64,000 bases of DNA from Gymnogyps californianus (taxonomy: Eukaryota > Chordata > Aves > Accipitriformes > Cathartidae): contig NC_059477.1 in NCBI RefSeq assembly GCF_018139145.2, forward strand, positions 41,324,502 through 41,388,501, read 5' to 3'. This document shows positions 23,701 to 37,400 of the stretch, in pieces. The notes beneath the pieces were generated by a model, which was given only the letters and a program-made list of their open reading frames with translations, was not told the DNA's origin and ran no database searches. The position numbers were made by a program, and so were the translations under genes. Position 1 is the stretch's first letter; each line of letters starts with the position of its first letter.

Positions 23701-26700
23701 ACTGCTTATGCAAAAAAGCAGTACATTCAGCAGAAAATAGTTCCTAATTGCCAAAGTTAGTCACTTGGAAAATAATCTGCACTAGACTGTACTAGTATCT
23801 GTACTAAACAATGAAGAGCAAATAGGTTTATTCTACTGTTTCAAAGTAAGTTTAAGATTTTAGTACCTCAGTCCATCTTGCTTAGCTCATGGGAATATTA
23901 CCATAGTCTCCTGAATTGCAACACACAAGTAAAAGTATTTTTACCCTGCATGGCTTACTTTCCAAGGTTATCTAGTCTGAAGTGATCAGGTATGAAATCA
24001 GAATTCTCCTTCACAGGCCTTCTTGAACAGTCTCAGTGATCATTTCAATTGACCTAGTTTTCCTCCTTCTAGATACTCATGCTTCATGGTGTCTTACTCT
24101 GATGTATTTGATACAATTCTGCAGGGAATTCCCAGAAAGATACATCCTCACTCAAGGACATAGATTTACTTAGTCTGTTGTAAACGTATGTACCAAGAAA
24201 TGTTGATCATTCCAACAAAGACAGAGATAAAGAAATAGTATATGGAAATCTGCAAAATTATAAATTATGATAAAATGGTTTCGTTTGGTTGCAAGTCAAA
24301 TTTAATCAGTTCAATGAATTGGCAACAGTATTGTACATAATCACAGAATCAGCATTAAATGAAAATTGTATCAGAAGATCCAAGGGAATTCAAATGAATG
24401 ATTGCTGAAAGGTGGAGTAACTTTAAGAAAATGAAAAAATTAAGGGAGAATAGGGTGCCTTACCAACATACAGGAACACCTGAAAACTTACAAAATAGAA
24501 ACACTACAATAAAAGGCAAAAGAGCTCACAGGCAGAGAGTCACGCAGCCATCACCAAGGCAATCAAATGCTGACTCAGCTGACTAGAGAACTGACCATAC
24601 AGATGCTCGGTTTTAAGAACGAACAAATCACACCTAGTAAAGAACATCTATATTGAACTTGTTCCCACTTAAAATAAAGATGCTCTGAGATGAAAAGTCA
24701 AGGACTTAAATAAAAAATATCACCCAAACTCCTGAAGATATGAACAGAACTGATTAAAACATTTTTTATTTTTTTCCACACAAAAGAAAATTCTGCCTAT
24801 AGAAATTACATGCTTTCCAGCTCTATAACTGGTTTATTATACAGATAAAAGTAAAATTGCAGTATAGCTCTGTCCTTCATTCTTAACCAAGATAAATGGT
24901 TGGAACTGAAATTAAGCCATTAACATGCATACTTCTGAATGTTGTCTTAAAACAAAAAGGGACAAATTTTAAAAATTGTATTGCTTTGTATATAGTAATG
25001 AATCACATCTAACCTAAAGAAACAAAATACATTATAATCGGAGGAAAAAATATTTTAAAATGCTGATGACTTTCACATTTTACACACTTTAACACAAAAA
25101 AGCATGCTATGTAGAAACTAGTAACTCACAGAAGCAAAATTTCTATTACTGAAAGATGTGGACTAGATTTCATAAAGCTGGGAAGGTCTTCGCTACCATT
25201 TATTTCCCTATGTTTTATTTTATATATACTATTTTATTGTGTATGAGGGGCAGTATATGCTTTAAGATACAATGATAAGGTGCACATATGCATACAGGTT
25301 GAAGTGAAGTATACTACAGAGTTATGTATTTCAACAAAAAGAAACCTTAGAAAGTGAATTGTCCAGCTCTGCAGCCTTTCTAAAGGCTGAGAATATATAC
25401 ACCACCTTTCATGCTGCTTCTTCCTCCTTGCGAGACTCCCTGTAATGCTCACACATTTAAACGAGTACTGGGTCTTACTGCTAGCTGGGCTGATTCTCAC
25501 TGCTTAGTGAACACTGAAAGTTAGATTTTTTTTATCTTTAATGGCTGATAGATCCATGACACTTCTGAACAGGACACTGCTTCTTAGGCCCAAACTTAAT
25601 ATAACAATATTCACAAAAGTATTCATTTTTAAATGGATTGCTACCATTGCAAACTCATGCTTATGTTTATTGTACCATGTCCTCACAGCCATTCTTCTGT
25701 CTCATTTGGAACTTTTCATTAACATGAAATATTGTAAGATACCCTCGAATAAACCCCAAAGAAAGCATTTGCTGATACTTTCATCGAAAGTCTATTGATT
25801 TCCCTGTCTACATCAAATACTACAAAATGAGTGAACGTAGTCACCACTCTCCACCCACTGCATAACAAGTGAATTGTAGAGTGGTTGAATCTTTACCACG
25901 ATCACAGCTATAAATAAAGCCTTACTGAAAATATTAAATATATATGCTCTAATTTTCTGTGCACGTGCTTGTGTTTCATATATGACAATAGACAAAAAAG
26001 GACAAAAAGAATGACATAGAAGCATTTTACAGTTTTTGGTTCTCCTATGCTAATTTGACCTGACTTGAAATCTAATGAATTAATAGGTATAATGGTGGAG
26101 AACTACATAGGGAAACATTTACCCTCTTATTTATTTTGATAAGCAGGTCTACTGGGGTCTTTCCGGGAAACACCTGAATAAAGGATGTGTGCACTGGGTA
26201 GGTCACAGTTTGGCTTCTGAATTCATACAGAGGAATCTTATTTTATAAAACCTCCTTACTTCTTAACATAGCTACAGATACTCAACAACACTTGAAATTA
26301 CGGGAATAGTAGATCTACAAATCAGTCACAGATTATTTTCTTTAAAGGAGTAATAACTGTAAGATCAGAAAACATTACTCAGCGTCAGGGTAAGAGCAAA
26401 TCCAAAGATCTTTGAAGTAAAGCCTCATGTCCACAGAGCCGGTGGGTGAAGAGCACGGCTAACAGCCAGAAGTCCTCAGATGCGCCAGTAATGATACAGT
26501 TACAATGGTTTTCTATGAGCCAGTTCATAGAAAGAACATACTGAAAAGCACCTTATTTATAGAAAGTATTTGTCATTATTGTATACACAGAATTTCTTGG
26601 AGCTACATGAGTTGGGTGTCAGGTCCTATTCTATTGCAATAGGTTTGCTCTACAAGTACCACAGGACACAGTACCTACATTAAAGTTGATGGAATTTCAC

Positions 26701-26841
26701 ATGTCTATCTTGGCCCATGCTTGTGTCTCGTTTTATCTGAAGTATTCAGCAACTGCCTTTACCCACGTAATGCAACTAAATCTGAATAATCCAGGTACAA
26801 TCAAATGGCCACAGAAGGTAAAGATTTTGTTAGCTGTTTCT
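20764..26841. other. Intergenic, nothing recognisable
   Basis: AT-rich non-coding sequence, with all open frames under 90 codons and no recognisable domain. A single 'ttcaatgggag' motif lies at 23,015. Confidence 0.6.
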
Positions 26842-26870
26842 CACAACAACAACAACAACAACAACAACAA
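26842..26870 (+). repeat. (CAA)n microsatellite
   Basis: About nine and a half uninterrupted copies of a CAA trinucleotide are followed by AAAAG. It falls inside a short open frame that would read as a run of Asn (...HNNNNNNNNKK...). That frame has no other support and is a by-product of the repeat. Confidence 0.95.
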
Positions 26871-28427
26871 AAAGACTAAAAGGTCTGAATCACCCGTGTC
26901 AGTGGTCAACCAAAGTTTGACATAAATGTCTTGGAACTCATGGAAACTAATGCTATAAACAGTCTTACTAAGAAGAGCTATAGAGTCTGCATAATATGAA
27001 TGTTACATGTATTTGTAAAAATACATGTAAAATAAAGTGATTCTTTAGTACTTAAAGTAGTATTACACTTTTAAAAATAAAAAATGTAACATACTACTGA
27101 TCTTTCACACCTATATACTACTTAAACGCAGAAGTTGTTATACAATTAGAGAGCACTACTGTAAGTAGTACAGTAGTACAAGACTTTGACTCTTTCTATT
27201 TAACGACACCAGAAATTTGAATTGTTTTTCGGAAGTGTTCATATTACATTAAAGGATGTTTAGGCAAAGTTTTTAAGTATTGTGTTTATTACATAATTTG
27301 TTTTGAAGGAGTTATACTTTTCTGATTCTTTAAGCTCTTTATAACTCCCTCATCTCATTTGCACTGCTGGAGATCTTTAAACCCACTCTCTTCATAGTTA
27401 AAAACAACGTAACAAGATTAGGCTGAGAGCCAACAAAGTCAACTGTGTGCCAACCGGTCTTCTGAATTCTAATTAGAACATCATTTGTATTAACCCCCAT
27501 TTTCTAACATAAGGACAATACTATTATTCCTATGATTATATCAGTGAAATAATTATCTATTCCAGGAATACATTGCAAGATAGAAACAATAAAATGTCAT
27601 ACTAATAGGACAACTTGTAGGAAGTTATTAATAGGCAATTATTCCAGAAAACTATATATTAATCTAAACATGTTTAACAGAAATGCAATAAGGAGATAGC
27701 CATTCATAGTCAAGAAGAATTTGATAAACAAGACTACATACAAGAGTATTTATGTCCTAACCTAGTGAAAGGACTTTCTAGCTGTGCAAGGAATTACTAC
27801 GCTTTCACCTTTTCTCACGAGCTTTACCATCTATATCGTAACTTACTCTAAAGAGGGAATAGCTTTTTCAGTCAGCCTTGAAAGATATTTTATTTTCAGC
27901 CTCTGACTTAAGAATGACAAGCATTGCTCTTTTTTTGTTCAATTTTTAGCACAAATCAGATTACCTAGTTTACATGTGCTTACTATATGCACATATTACT
28001 AAAATTAATGATCACGACAATTCTGTATATAAAATAAATATGTATAGTCTCCTATTATTTTTGTTTAAGTAAGACATTAAAAATCCTTCATCAACAAAAT
28101 AAAATTTAAAAAATTTTCACTAAAAACACACATACATAGATTGGAAATGCGGTCTAGAAATGGAATGAAGAGCTTTTTAGATATATGTTGTGTATAAATC
28201 CTCTAAAACCCAAAAATCTCTTTAGCCACCAACTAAACACATTTAATGCTTAAAAATGCTTTCCTTTTCGTTAGATCAAGTATGCAATCTCTATTCCAAA
28301 TGCTGGTAATGCTGCTCTCTCCTGTCACTTTGCATGTCATTCCATGAATTACTCTTTTTCTAATATTTCGTGATCAATCTAGGTGTCAGATGTCTGCTCT
28401 ACTCTAACCTCTGTCTCCCTTTCACAG
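26871..28427. other. Intergenic, nothing recognisable
   Basis: AT-rich. An 8-bp inverted repeat with a 7-base loop lies at 27,155-27,177 (actactgt / acagtagt). It is too short to assign a role and is not followed by a U-run. Confidence 0.6.
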
Positions 28428-28482
28428 GGAAGATCTCCAGAGGCCCCTTCCAACCTCAACCATTCGGCACAATTCTGATTCC
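28428..28482 (+). mobile_element. CR1 LINE 3' tail fragment
   Basis: The block 'agatctccagaggccccttccaacctcaaccattc' corresponds to the extreme 3' end of avian CR1 elements. Those normally finish with short ATTCTATG-type repeats; here the end reads 'ggcacaattctgattc', a degraded form. Sense is plus. Only about 55 bases are recognisable, so this is a severely truncated relic, as is usual for CR1. No target-site duplication can be made out. Confidence 0.75.
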
Positions 28483-31400
28483 CTCATAGCCTACATGTAC
28501 CTCTCCAACTTCCTCCTATGTTTTCACTATTGTACTTTTTGGGTTAATCTTATAAGCTCTATTGAGACTGCTTACCCAGTATGTTTGTGATGAATTTGGC
28601 TTGGAACAGACCAATTTGGCATTTGGACAAATTTTAGGGTATTTCATATTACCATGTGATCCAGAACACTGAAACATTAAGTAAAGCATTTTTAGTACAA
28701 GGTAAATTTTGTAGAAGGATATTATTTGGTGAATGATCTCTTCAAAATCCAACAAAGGCCCCTAGAATACCAGCCAGAACACTTTTTCACATAATAAATT
28801 TTAAAACCAAAACCAAAGCATAGATTTTAATGCAAAAATTGCAATACCTTAATGAACTTGCAAGAAAATTCTGTGACTTCAATCACAGATACTATTATCA
28901 CTCTCTTGTATTGAAGAGAGCTTGAAAAGCATGCATTGAAATAAATAGTAAAAATACACTTAAAGCAATAATTTACCTAACTACAACCAGTGAAATTAAA
29001 GTAACGTTCATATTTTAAACAGAAAACTACCTAAATATGTGTATTATCAATGGGTATATATACTCACTGAAGCCTATAGCACTCTTTGTGCAAAATAAAC
29101 CTAACACAAACCCAACAAAAACTGGGGATGTATAGAATGCATATGTTTATCATAATACATTCACTACAGTAGAATCATATATTAGTATGAATCTCAAAGT
29201 GTGAAAACACTTATGGTGCATGTTTTAGCAGTTGTTTTCAATGAAGATGCTATTTTTGCATCTATACAAAGACAGACAAAAAAAAAGAAATTATAAAAAT
29301 CCTTTTAGGTCCACTATCTTAGAACAAATCAGCTAAACTTCTAACAAGACAGGTCAAAACTTTCAAGAGATTATTAATTGTGCCTCAAGTTACGGGTGTA
29401 CAGTTTGACTCATATTTCCACGTGGCAGTTATCAATACTGTCTGAAAAAAAAAAAATTAAGATCTTCATAGGACATCTCAAGCTAAGCACCAAAATTATT
29501 TATCACCTATGAGAATTTAAGTACATATCTTCTTTGCAGACAGAGCAGATAGAAGTATTTTGTGCAAGAAAATACAATTCCTATAAAAATAGTCATGAAA
29601 ATATCTTTGAGTATTATATAAACTCATTTCTCTACCATATAACAAAAACTCATTTATATAACAATAACAATTGCACTATGCAACTGTTTATACAAAAGTA
29701 TAAGAATATAATATTTGAAAAACTAAAATACAAATATTGATTTCAAAATCTCAATGCCTGATCTGCCAATAAAACTATTACATGTTTAATGATTTTATCT
29801 AGGATGCTGAAAATATTCCTCATTTATTTTCAAGGTAACATCACTTCATAGAATAAACATAGAATAACAGCTCTATCCAGAAGCAGGATGAACAGAAGCA
29901 ATGAGAGCAAAAGAATGACACATTTTTACTTAAAAAACAAATAGAAATTTACAGTTAGCAAAATAAGGCTGTAATACAGTTCCTTTATTCTAATACCATG
30001 AAAGACATGATTACCAAATATCATTACAGAATCACCTCTTTATGTTTAAGGATTGGTAGGGGTTCTATTACCTTCCATTCAACATTATAGTCCTATACTT
30101 TACAAAGTGACTTTGCTGTCTTTGGAAATGAGTACCGCAAGATGAGGGGTACTGTAATAAATATGCAGAGACAGGTATTGAAATCATTCTCTCTTAGCAG
30201 TGGTCCTTATACACTTCAGTGAGAAATAAGAAGTCACAGAGTAAGGAGCAGCCACCTGCAATACTATGAGCAAAGCGAAGCAACTTCAATATTTCCAATG
30301 GGCCTCTTAGCAAATTTGTCGGTTCTTGCTAAAGGCCTGGCTCTTACATTTATACACAGCGTGAAAGGTCAAGAAGCAACAACCACCTCTGATGTATCTA
30401 AGTCTCTCAGAGACCAGTTTGGGAATCAATCTAGTAGAAAATTCACAGTTTCTTTATCTTGCTCCTACTTTTTGCGGAAGATTTTATTTCCTCAGGAATT
30501 TTTCCACAGGAGTTAGGAGAACAAAGACATTGGAAAGACACGATCGGGAAGGAAAGAAGGTTAGGGAAAAGAAATGTTAGGAAAATGAAGAGTGCAAGTT
30601 GCAGGCTTAATAAGACCGAGAGAAGAGGCTGCAAAGAAGAAAAGTGGGAGGACACCAGAGCAGACAAACCACCCCTGTTCTACAGATTGCTGTGGAGAAC
30701 CTCACAGATCCTGTCAGCCAAGTGGTAAATACATATAGGAACTTGTTGCTTAAGGCTTAATCAAGCTCAGCTGTAACAAGAACTTTTTCCATTATTTTTA
30801 AAGCCTTTCAGAATTTATAATGCTTTGGTTGGTGTTTTACAAGTCACTGGGCTCAATTTCATTTAAGAAGTTAATTTCTATTTTTGAATACTCTTAAAGA
30901 CAACCATATGACTGGAACTTCCACTTGATTCTCCCCAAAAGTATATTGCCTCTGCAGCTCATTTTAACACTGAGCAGAGCAATCTTACATTTTAATGCAT
31001 TCAGAACTAGGTAAAGTTCCTTCCACAAGAAAATATGATTGATTGTTACAATGACAGTAATTGCATTTTAGTAAAAGTAACCATTATGGTAATTTTCCTC
31101 TAGAAAGAGACATTTAACTAACTTAAGTAACTTGTTACTTTTCAACACATTAACTTTGGCAAATTTAACATTACAAACGTACAGAGTTCACAGACACAAC
31201 AACATGCATCGCTTAGGGAGTGTGCACACTTTTTTCATTCTATATATCAAGCAGTGTTTCCAAATAGTATATGCTAAAAAAATGTGCATACATAACACAG
31301 CATTAATTAAACTGTTAAGAGCAGCTACAGTACATCTATTGCCAAGTCTCCTGTTTAAAAATTCTGACTTCAAAGCAGCAAACTTCAGATCATTATGAGA

Positions 31401-34400
31401 TATTAATTCCTAAGCATCTACAAAGATAAAATGCCAACTCTGAGAAAACTGTAATAAAAAATCCTGGTAAAGCAAAGCAGATCAACAGTAACTCATGACA
31501 CACCACTAAGAGAGGTAGGTGGGTGAATAACAGACACAGAAAAGCATTCATAGTGCAAAAAAACTGTACAGAACCCTATAGCTACAGATCGCAACACAGG
31601 AAAGCTATTTTGTGATAGACTACCTGTTACATCACAGTAATATCTATAAGTTACTGAAAACCAATACCAGCATTTAATTTCACGTATCGCTTCCAAGCAC
31701 CGCTTGAATACTAGTTAGAAACTAACCACTAAGCAGTCTGTAGCACTGCACGTGTGAAAGAGGTGCATTATTTTTTCCAACCTGCTATTTATAAACACTC
31801 AATGCAACTTAGGTTGTAGTAACTTCTTACTAAAAGTGTAGTTTCTGATAATTAAGAACTACATCATAAAATAATTTAAGCACCCAGGTTTTGTTTCATA
31901 CTACTTCACATGAGTTAAAATAAAAAAACTCCACCTTTACTTTAAAGTTGTTTAAGATAATAATCATTCCTTATGCTTTAAAGGGATTCTAAACTGGAGC
32001 TGGTTGAATTTCCATACTACTGAACATTTTTACACTAGAAAAGAACTAAAATTAGTCTGGATTGAAATTTTGTTTTTAAGAAATTTCCTTTAAGTGGAAA
32101 TATTAAAAATTTAAATTTCAATAAATCAGATTTAAAATTTTCACTTCAACTTTCCTAGCTTCTCTGAAGAAACAGTTTTTTATCTCTGGCTCATTCTACC
32201 TCCTATACCCTCTTTGAACTGCATATAATGTTTACAGTGCAGAATTGCGTGTTTGCAACTTGAGTTTTCATAAATGATGTTGCAAGGAGAAGTAAATCCT
32301 TAGTCTTTCCAATAATTTTTCCTCAGCCCAGTACCCTGTTGGAAAACTAATCTGCTCCTCTAGTTTTTCACACCTTGCAAATGAAATACCATTAGATAAC
32401 TCAACATAAGAAGGCTTGCTTCCCCCCACCCAGTCAAAGGAGCAGTGTTATAGAGGAGGCTATGCTTCCATGCTCACAACATCTCGGCTGGCAGGTCCAG
32501 ACTAACAGGTTCTGTCCCCCATATCATCAGTAGTGGTACACACTCCTCCCTTCTGAAAATTGCTGACCTTTCAGGTATGTTAATTCAACTATTTCAATGT
32601 GAAATACTCTGTTCTGCATTTTTAAAGAATTTTTTTTTGATTGATTTAGATTAAGAAGCTTCACTTTAAACTGTGATTTAAGTATTTAGCTGGAACAGTC
32701 AATGGTTTTACTCTCCTCTTATTTAAAGATTCCAGTTATACTTTTAAGTTAAAATAACATAGATGCTATAAGGTGAAGGAGAGACTAGACAAAATTACAG
32801 AGAAAAGGGCTAAGAAATAGAAAGTTAGAATATTAATCTGTATTATCTCAAAGTCTGCTGAACTGCTTTTTCAGCAGCAGCCTTCCAGACAATTTTAGAT
32901 AAACCCTTAATTGTTCTTTTTTTTCTTTTTTTTTTTTTTTAATTTTTAAGAAATTACACCTGTAAATTGGTCACTGATTTTTGCGGGGCTTTTATAACTG
33001 AAAGCAACTATTAGTTTGCAAACTCTTAATGAAAGTAAAGCCTGAACTCTTGAATAATCAGAATGAATTGGAAATTCACACAGTTCAAGAATCTTTCTTT
33101 CAAATATTTTCAAGATTAAAATCTTTCCACTACTGTTCATCTTCTACTACATTATAATGAAAGAACATTTAAGAAAATTTCAAAAATATTTTGGTTGTTC
33201 AAAGATAAAGTCAAATTAGAAATAAATCAGTGACTGACACACAAACAGCGATAACCTAGGGCACATGTTAAGAGCTTACTAACACCCATTCCACCATGGC
33301 ATTTTGTAAGACTATTTTTATAATGCAGTGTCCTAGTTACTTTTGAGAAGAGGAGGAAACTTACAGTTTAAACAGAATTGGCAGTCGACCTCTATAATTA
33401 GTCCTTTATCTTTTCCATATCTTCTAAATTTCATGTGGCAAGCTATATTCCTGAATTTTGCTTTGCAGAGTGTAGGAGTTAAGTCTTCAATATTAGCTGA
33501 AGAAATGAATGATTTTGTAGTGTCTTTCCAGTTCCAGAGGTGATGTGCTTTACTTGATGCAACTCAGAATAATGTCTCGATCTTTGACCAGATGTTTAGG
33601 TTAACTGTTAAAAAAAAAGCAAACAAAACCACGAATCAGCGGTGGAGTGCAACTTTTCCCTGCCCATGCCCACACATTGCCTATGACAGAACCGCTGCCT
33701 ATTTCCTGTAAAGAAAGGTCTATGCTGGTCAGGCCACCTTACAGGATCTCCAAAGAGAGAATGCAGTTGGGAAGAGAAACCTTCCAGTGGAGCTCCGGTG
33801 AGCAAAGGGACACCTTTTACAACTACACAGACTGCCATGCAGCATCACAGCCTCTTTCCATCCTTTGCTTCAAGCATCTGAGGTCAGAGAGAAGCAGCAG
33901 CTGTGGCGCAGGCTCACAAGGTATTAGATAAAAGTGCCAAGCAGGCAAATACAAATTGGGACTTAAATGAATAAATCTTGCACATAATGCATTAAATTTG
34001 ACAGGCTTATAGTGGAAAGATGGGGAAAAAAATAACATAACTAGTATTTGCATTGTACTAAAAGATTACTTAAATTAAGGAGAATTTATCTCAAAAAAAA
34101 GGCATTTAATTTTTATTGAACTAGCTGTAATTGTCTCAGAAATTCCAAGCAATATGGAAGTATGCATAAGTACTATGTAAGACCTGTAAGACTAAGGAAA
34201 GGAGTTGACACAACTAACCATGATCCATAATTTTATTCTGATGTCCAACTATGTAATAAATGAGACGTGAATGCATTTTCCAGTATGTAATTTGGGATGA
34301 GTGAAACTCTGTAATTCTTTGTAATCCAAAGATAAAACACTTATGAAACGCATAAATTATCTCAGCACAGTTTTGGAGAAAAGGAATGAGCCACTTAAAC

Positions 34401-37400
34401 TGTCAGATTGTAATACTGAGAAGCACAATTCATCTAAGTCCTGCATTTTCTCCAATTGTTTTGTTGCATAAATACTAAATGTAACCACCTAATACAGAAA
34501 ATATCTGTTGTGAGAGGTTGTTAGAGGGTAGAAAAATGTTTTAGTGGGTGTGGAGATGTGTTTTGGTTAGTTTGGATCACAGAAGATACAACCTGAAGTT
34601 CTTCAGAGGAAAATGGTTAAAGGCAGGCAGGTGATACAGACAAAGTTAGTCCAAGGCCACACCCTGGGTTCTATCCAAGGTGTGTCTTGGGAGTCAGGGC
34701 ATAAGGAGATGACCAGTAAGCCTCCTTTAGAATGTCTGGCTGTTTAGCAAGGAGCCACAATTTAAACTGCCATTCCACAAGCCCTTTAAACCAGCCCTTG
34801 CATCAAAAAAGCGACTCCTGGTTTTCTTCACACACTTCTTGTGGTCTTAACATCAGGAAGGTGAAGACCTTCAAGCCAGCACAAATATTTGCAAGGCTAG
34901 GAATGAAGTGAGTTCAGAAACTAGTTTAAAGCTAATGTTTTGTTTTCATTTATTCGCTGGGCTAGTTTTAACCCAAATCAGTTCCCCAATCAATTAAGTG
35001 TGCAGCTGCAAGAACATTTGTGCAGGGCAGGGCAGCATCTCTTGGCTTTTGCTGGCTTAAAGTGTTTGTGGAAGTACAGCATGAGTGTAACTAAAGATCT
35101 GCTATAGTCTAACACTGCTAATAATCCACAAATGCCATTCCAGTACACAGGAATAGTTAAAGCATATAAATGGCCTTGCCATGTGCCTTGCATAGGGGCC
35201 TAACAGAGGAGAGCTTAGAAATTGCTAAAACAGCTCAAAAAATACCTAAGTTTTGACGTAACTGTATGTTCCAACAGCAAGGACAAAAAATCTGATTCCC
35301 AAGTCACTTGCACCACAGTATGATTGATGATAACATGATAAATGTACTTACCAGACCTCTCACAATGCAGCTCCTGTGAGAAAGCTGATGACACACTTAG
35401 TGCATTCTTCCCACCTCTCTAACCCTAACCTGTCCTGCCATCATTTGATCCTCTTCGAACCCGTCTGTAGTCTGCAACTTTCCTTCTCTATAATAAGGCC
35501 ACTTTTAAGCCTTTCAGTCTCTGCTTAAAATTTCCAGTAATGCTCCAAAGGTAACAGAGAATCAAACTGAAGTAACAGCAGAAGTACCAGAAGAATCAAG
35601 ATGGAAATGGCACTCCAATTTCCCCATTACTACTTCATTGTAATATAAACACTAGCAACAGACAATCTGAATGCTCTTATTGTATGATTTCACAAAAAGC
35701 TGGACTGAACACGTGCATATCCACAAGCGTTGTCTTTACTTGGAACCACAAGCTTACTGCATCAGTATTTTCTACAGTGTCTAGTCTGTTTGAACAGTTT
35801 ATCTTCATTGCTATATTGACATAGCAATTCTACCAAAAGTATGAGCTATTCCAAGTATTAGGAGCTATCTATTAGAACTTGCATTAAAAAATTATTTCAT
35901 GCTGACTGATTTGCCACCTGTTTTACATAATATTTTCATTTTATCTACCTATTTTTAAGAAACTTTTGATAAAAAGGTTGTAATTACATTCTAGTCAAAT
36001 TAAAAAAAAAAAATCTTCACCAAAAAAGTACGTCTTTATCTGGTACAAATCTTCAGTAGAATTTAAGCAAAGCAATAATGTAGAAGAATAATCACCTAAC
36101 ATATGTACACAGACATAAATTATATACTGTGCATATCCCACTAAGTTTTTCTCAGGTGGGAATCAGCTAGTAGGGCTTAAAGATAAGAGCATGCTATTAT
36201 GTAAAAATAATAGTTAAAAAAAGGTTCTTTCAATATTTTGAAGCTTGTTTGCTAAATATTTGGCAATAAGTTTTCACTACAGTCAGTACTCTAGAAAGCA
36301 AATCTTGTGCACGAGAATAGTTTTTCTTCAACTATCATATATAACTGATATCAGGCTGCCAGAAGATGTAGTGTAATGCTGATGATCCTAAAGAAGACCC
36401 ACAAGTAAAGCAGTTATTTATACAATTCCTAAACATACCTGGATAATTTCCATAATGAAATTATGAAAAAGCACAGCAAATGATCAATTGACAGCATACT
36501 ATATACTATACACTGAGTTGAAAAATGCTCCACAGTTGCACAAAGTTACTGCAGTTTAGTTATATTAACTTCATTAAACGTGCTTCGGAAACTATGATTA
36601 ACTGAATGCTTCCATATCATTTAGTTGGAAAATGAGAGGGAGAGAGTCTGTTCTTACATTCTAATTTGGTTTCTCCCATCACTGCTACAAGGGACAACAT
36701 GGTTCTACAAAATTCTTCCATGCTAGCTAATACAGATGAAACATCCAACCACATCTTAGTCCTTCCCTCCAATAGCACAGCTGTTTACATGACTCAGTGA
36801 ATTGCCTGGTATTTTAATGACAATAAAACTTGTAAAACAATATAGATTGGGACTATTAGTTGTAACAGATCATTAAAAGAAAAACATGACCCAAACAAGA
36901 AAAAAACCCTGCTTCTTTCCTTTCACTTGCCTTAGCCAGTGCCTGAAAACTTCCATGGCAATGTCCATTAAACTTGGCAAGAAGTGTTGTCTGAGCTTTC
37001 TCAAACGTGAAGCACTCAGCGTGACCTGAACATTCAAACTTTGAGCATGCTTAATAAAAAAATGTAAAACTAGGTAGTGCCATGCACAATTCCAGGAGAA
37101 AAAACCCCGATCTTTCATCCCAAATTGCAGCCAAGCAACTGTTCCAGTGGAATAAGCCTTCAAAACCATGGGAATCTCTCTCCTGAGAGCTGTTTAAGCT
37201 TCCTTAATGCTCTTAATCCACCTTGATGTTGAAATGCTAGACACACTGGCACCCACCTTCTGACTTCCAAATAGCTGGTCAAGTGTCTGAGAGTTTCTTT
37301 TCTCTCAGTGTAAATCCTGTCAGGCTTTAGGACACAGGCTAACTGATGTTTTCCACAACTGTGCTTGTGGCCTTCAAGAACCACCTTACTGGAAGTGAAA

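Noticed and set aside
24340..24356. 'aatcacagaatcagc', considered as a reversed CR1 3' tail
   Set aside because: Only one partial unit and no adjoining CR1 body sequence; too short to support.
26686..26925. A 79-codon frame with an Asn run
   Set aside because: The Asn run is the CAA microsatellite read through. Nothing else in the frame is recognisable.
27155..27177. A perfect 8-bp hairpin, considered as a regulatory RNA or terminator
   Set aside because: Short stem, no U-run, eukaryotic intergenic context; hairpins of this size are common by chance.
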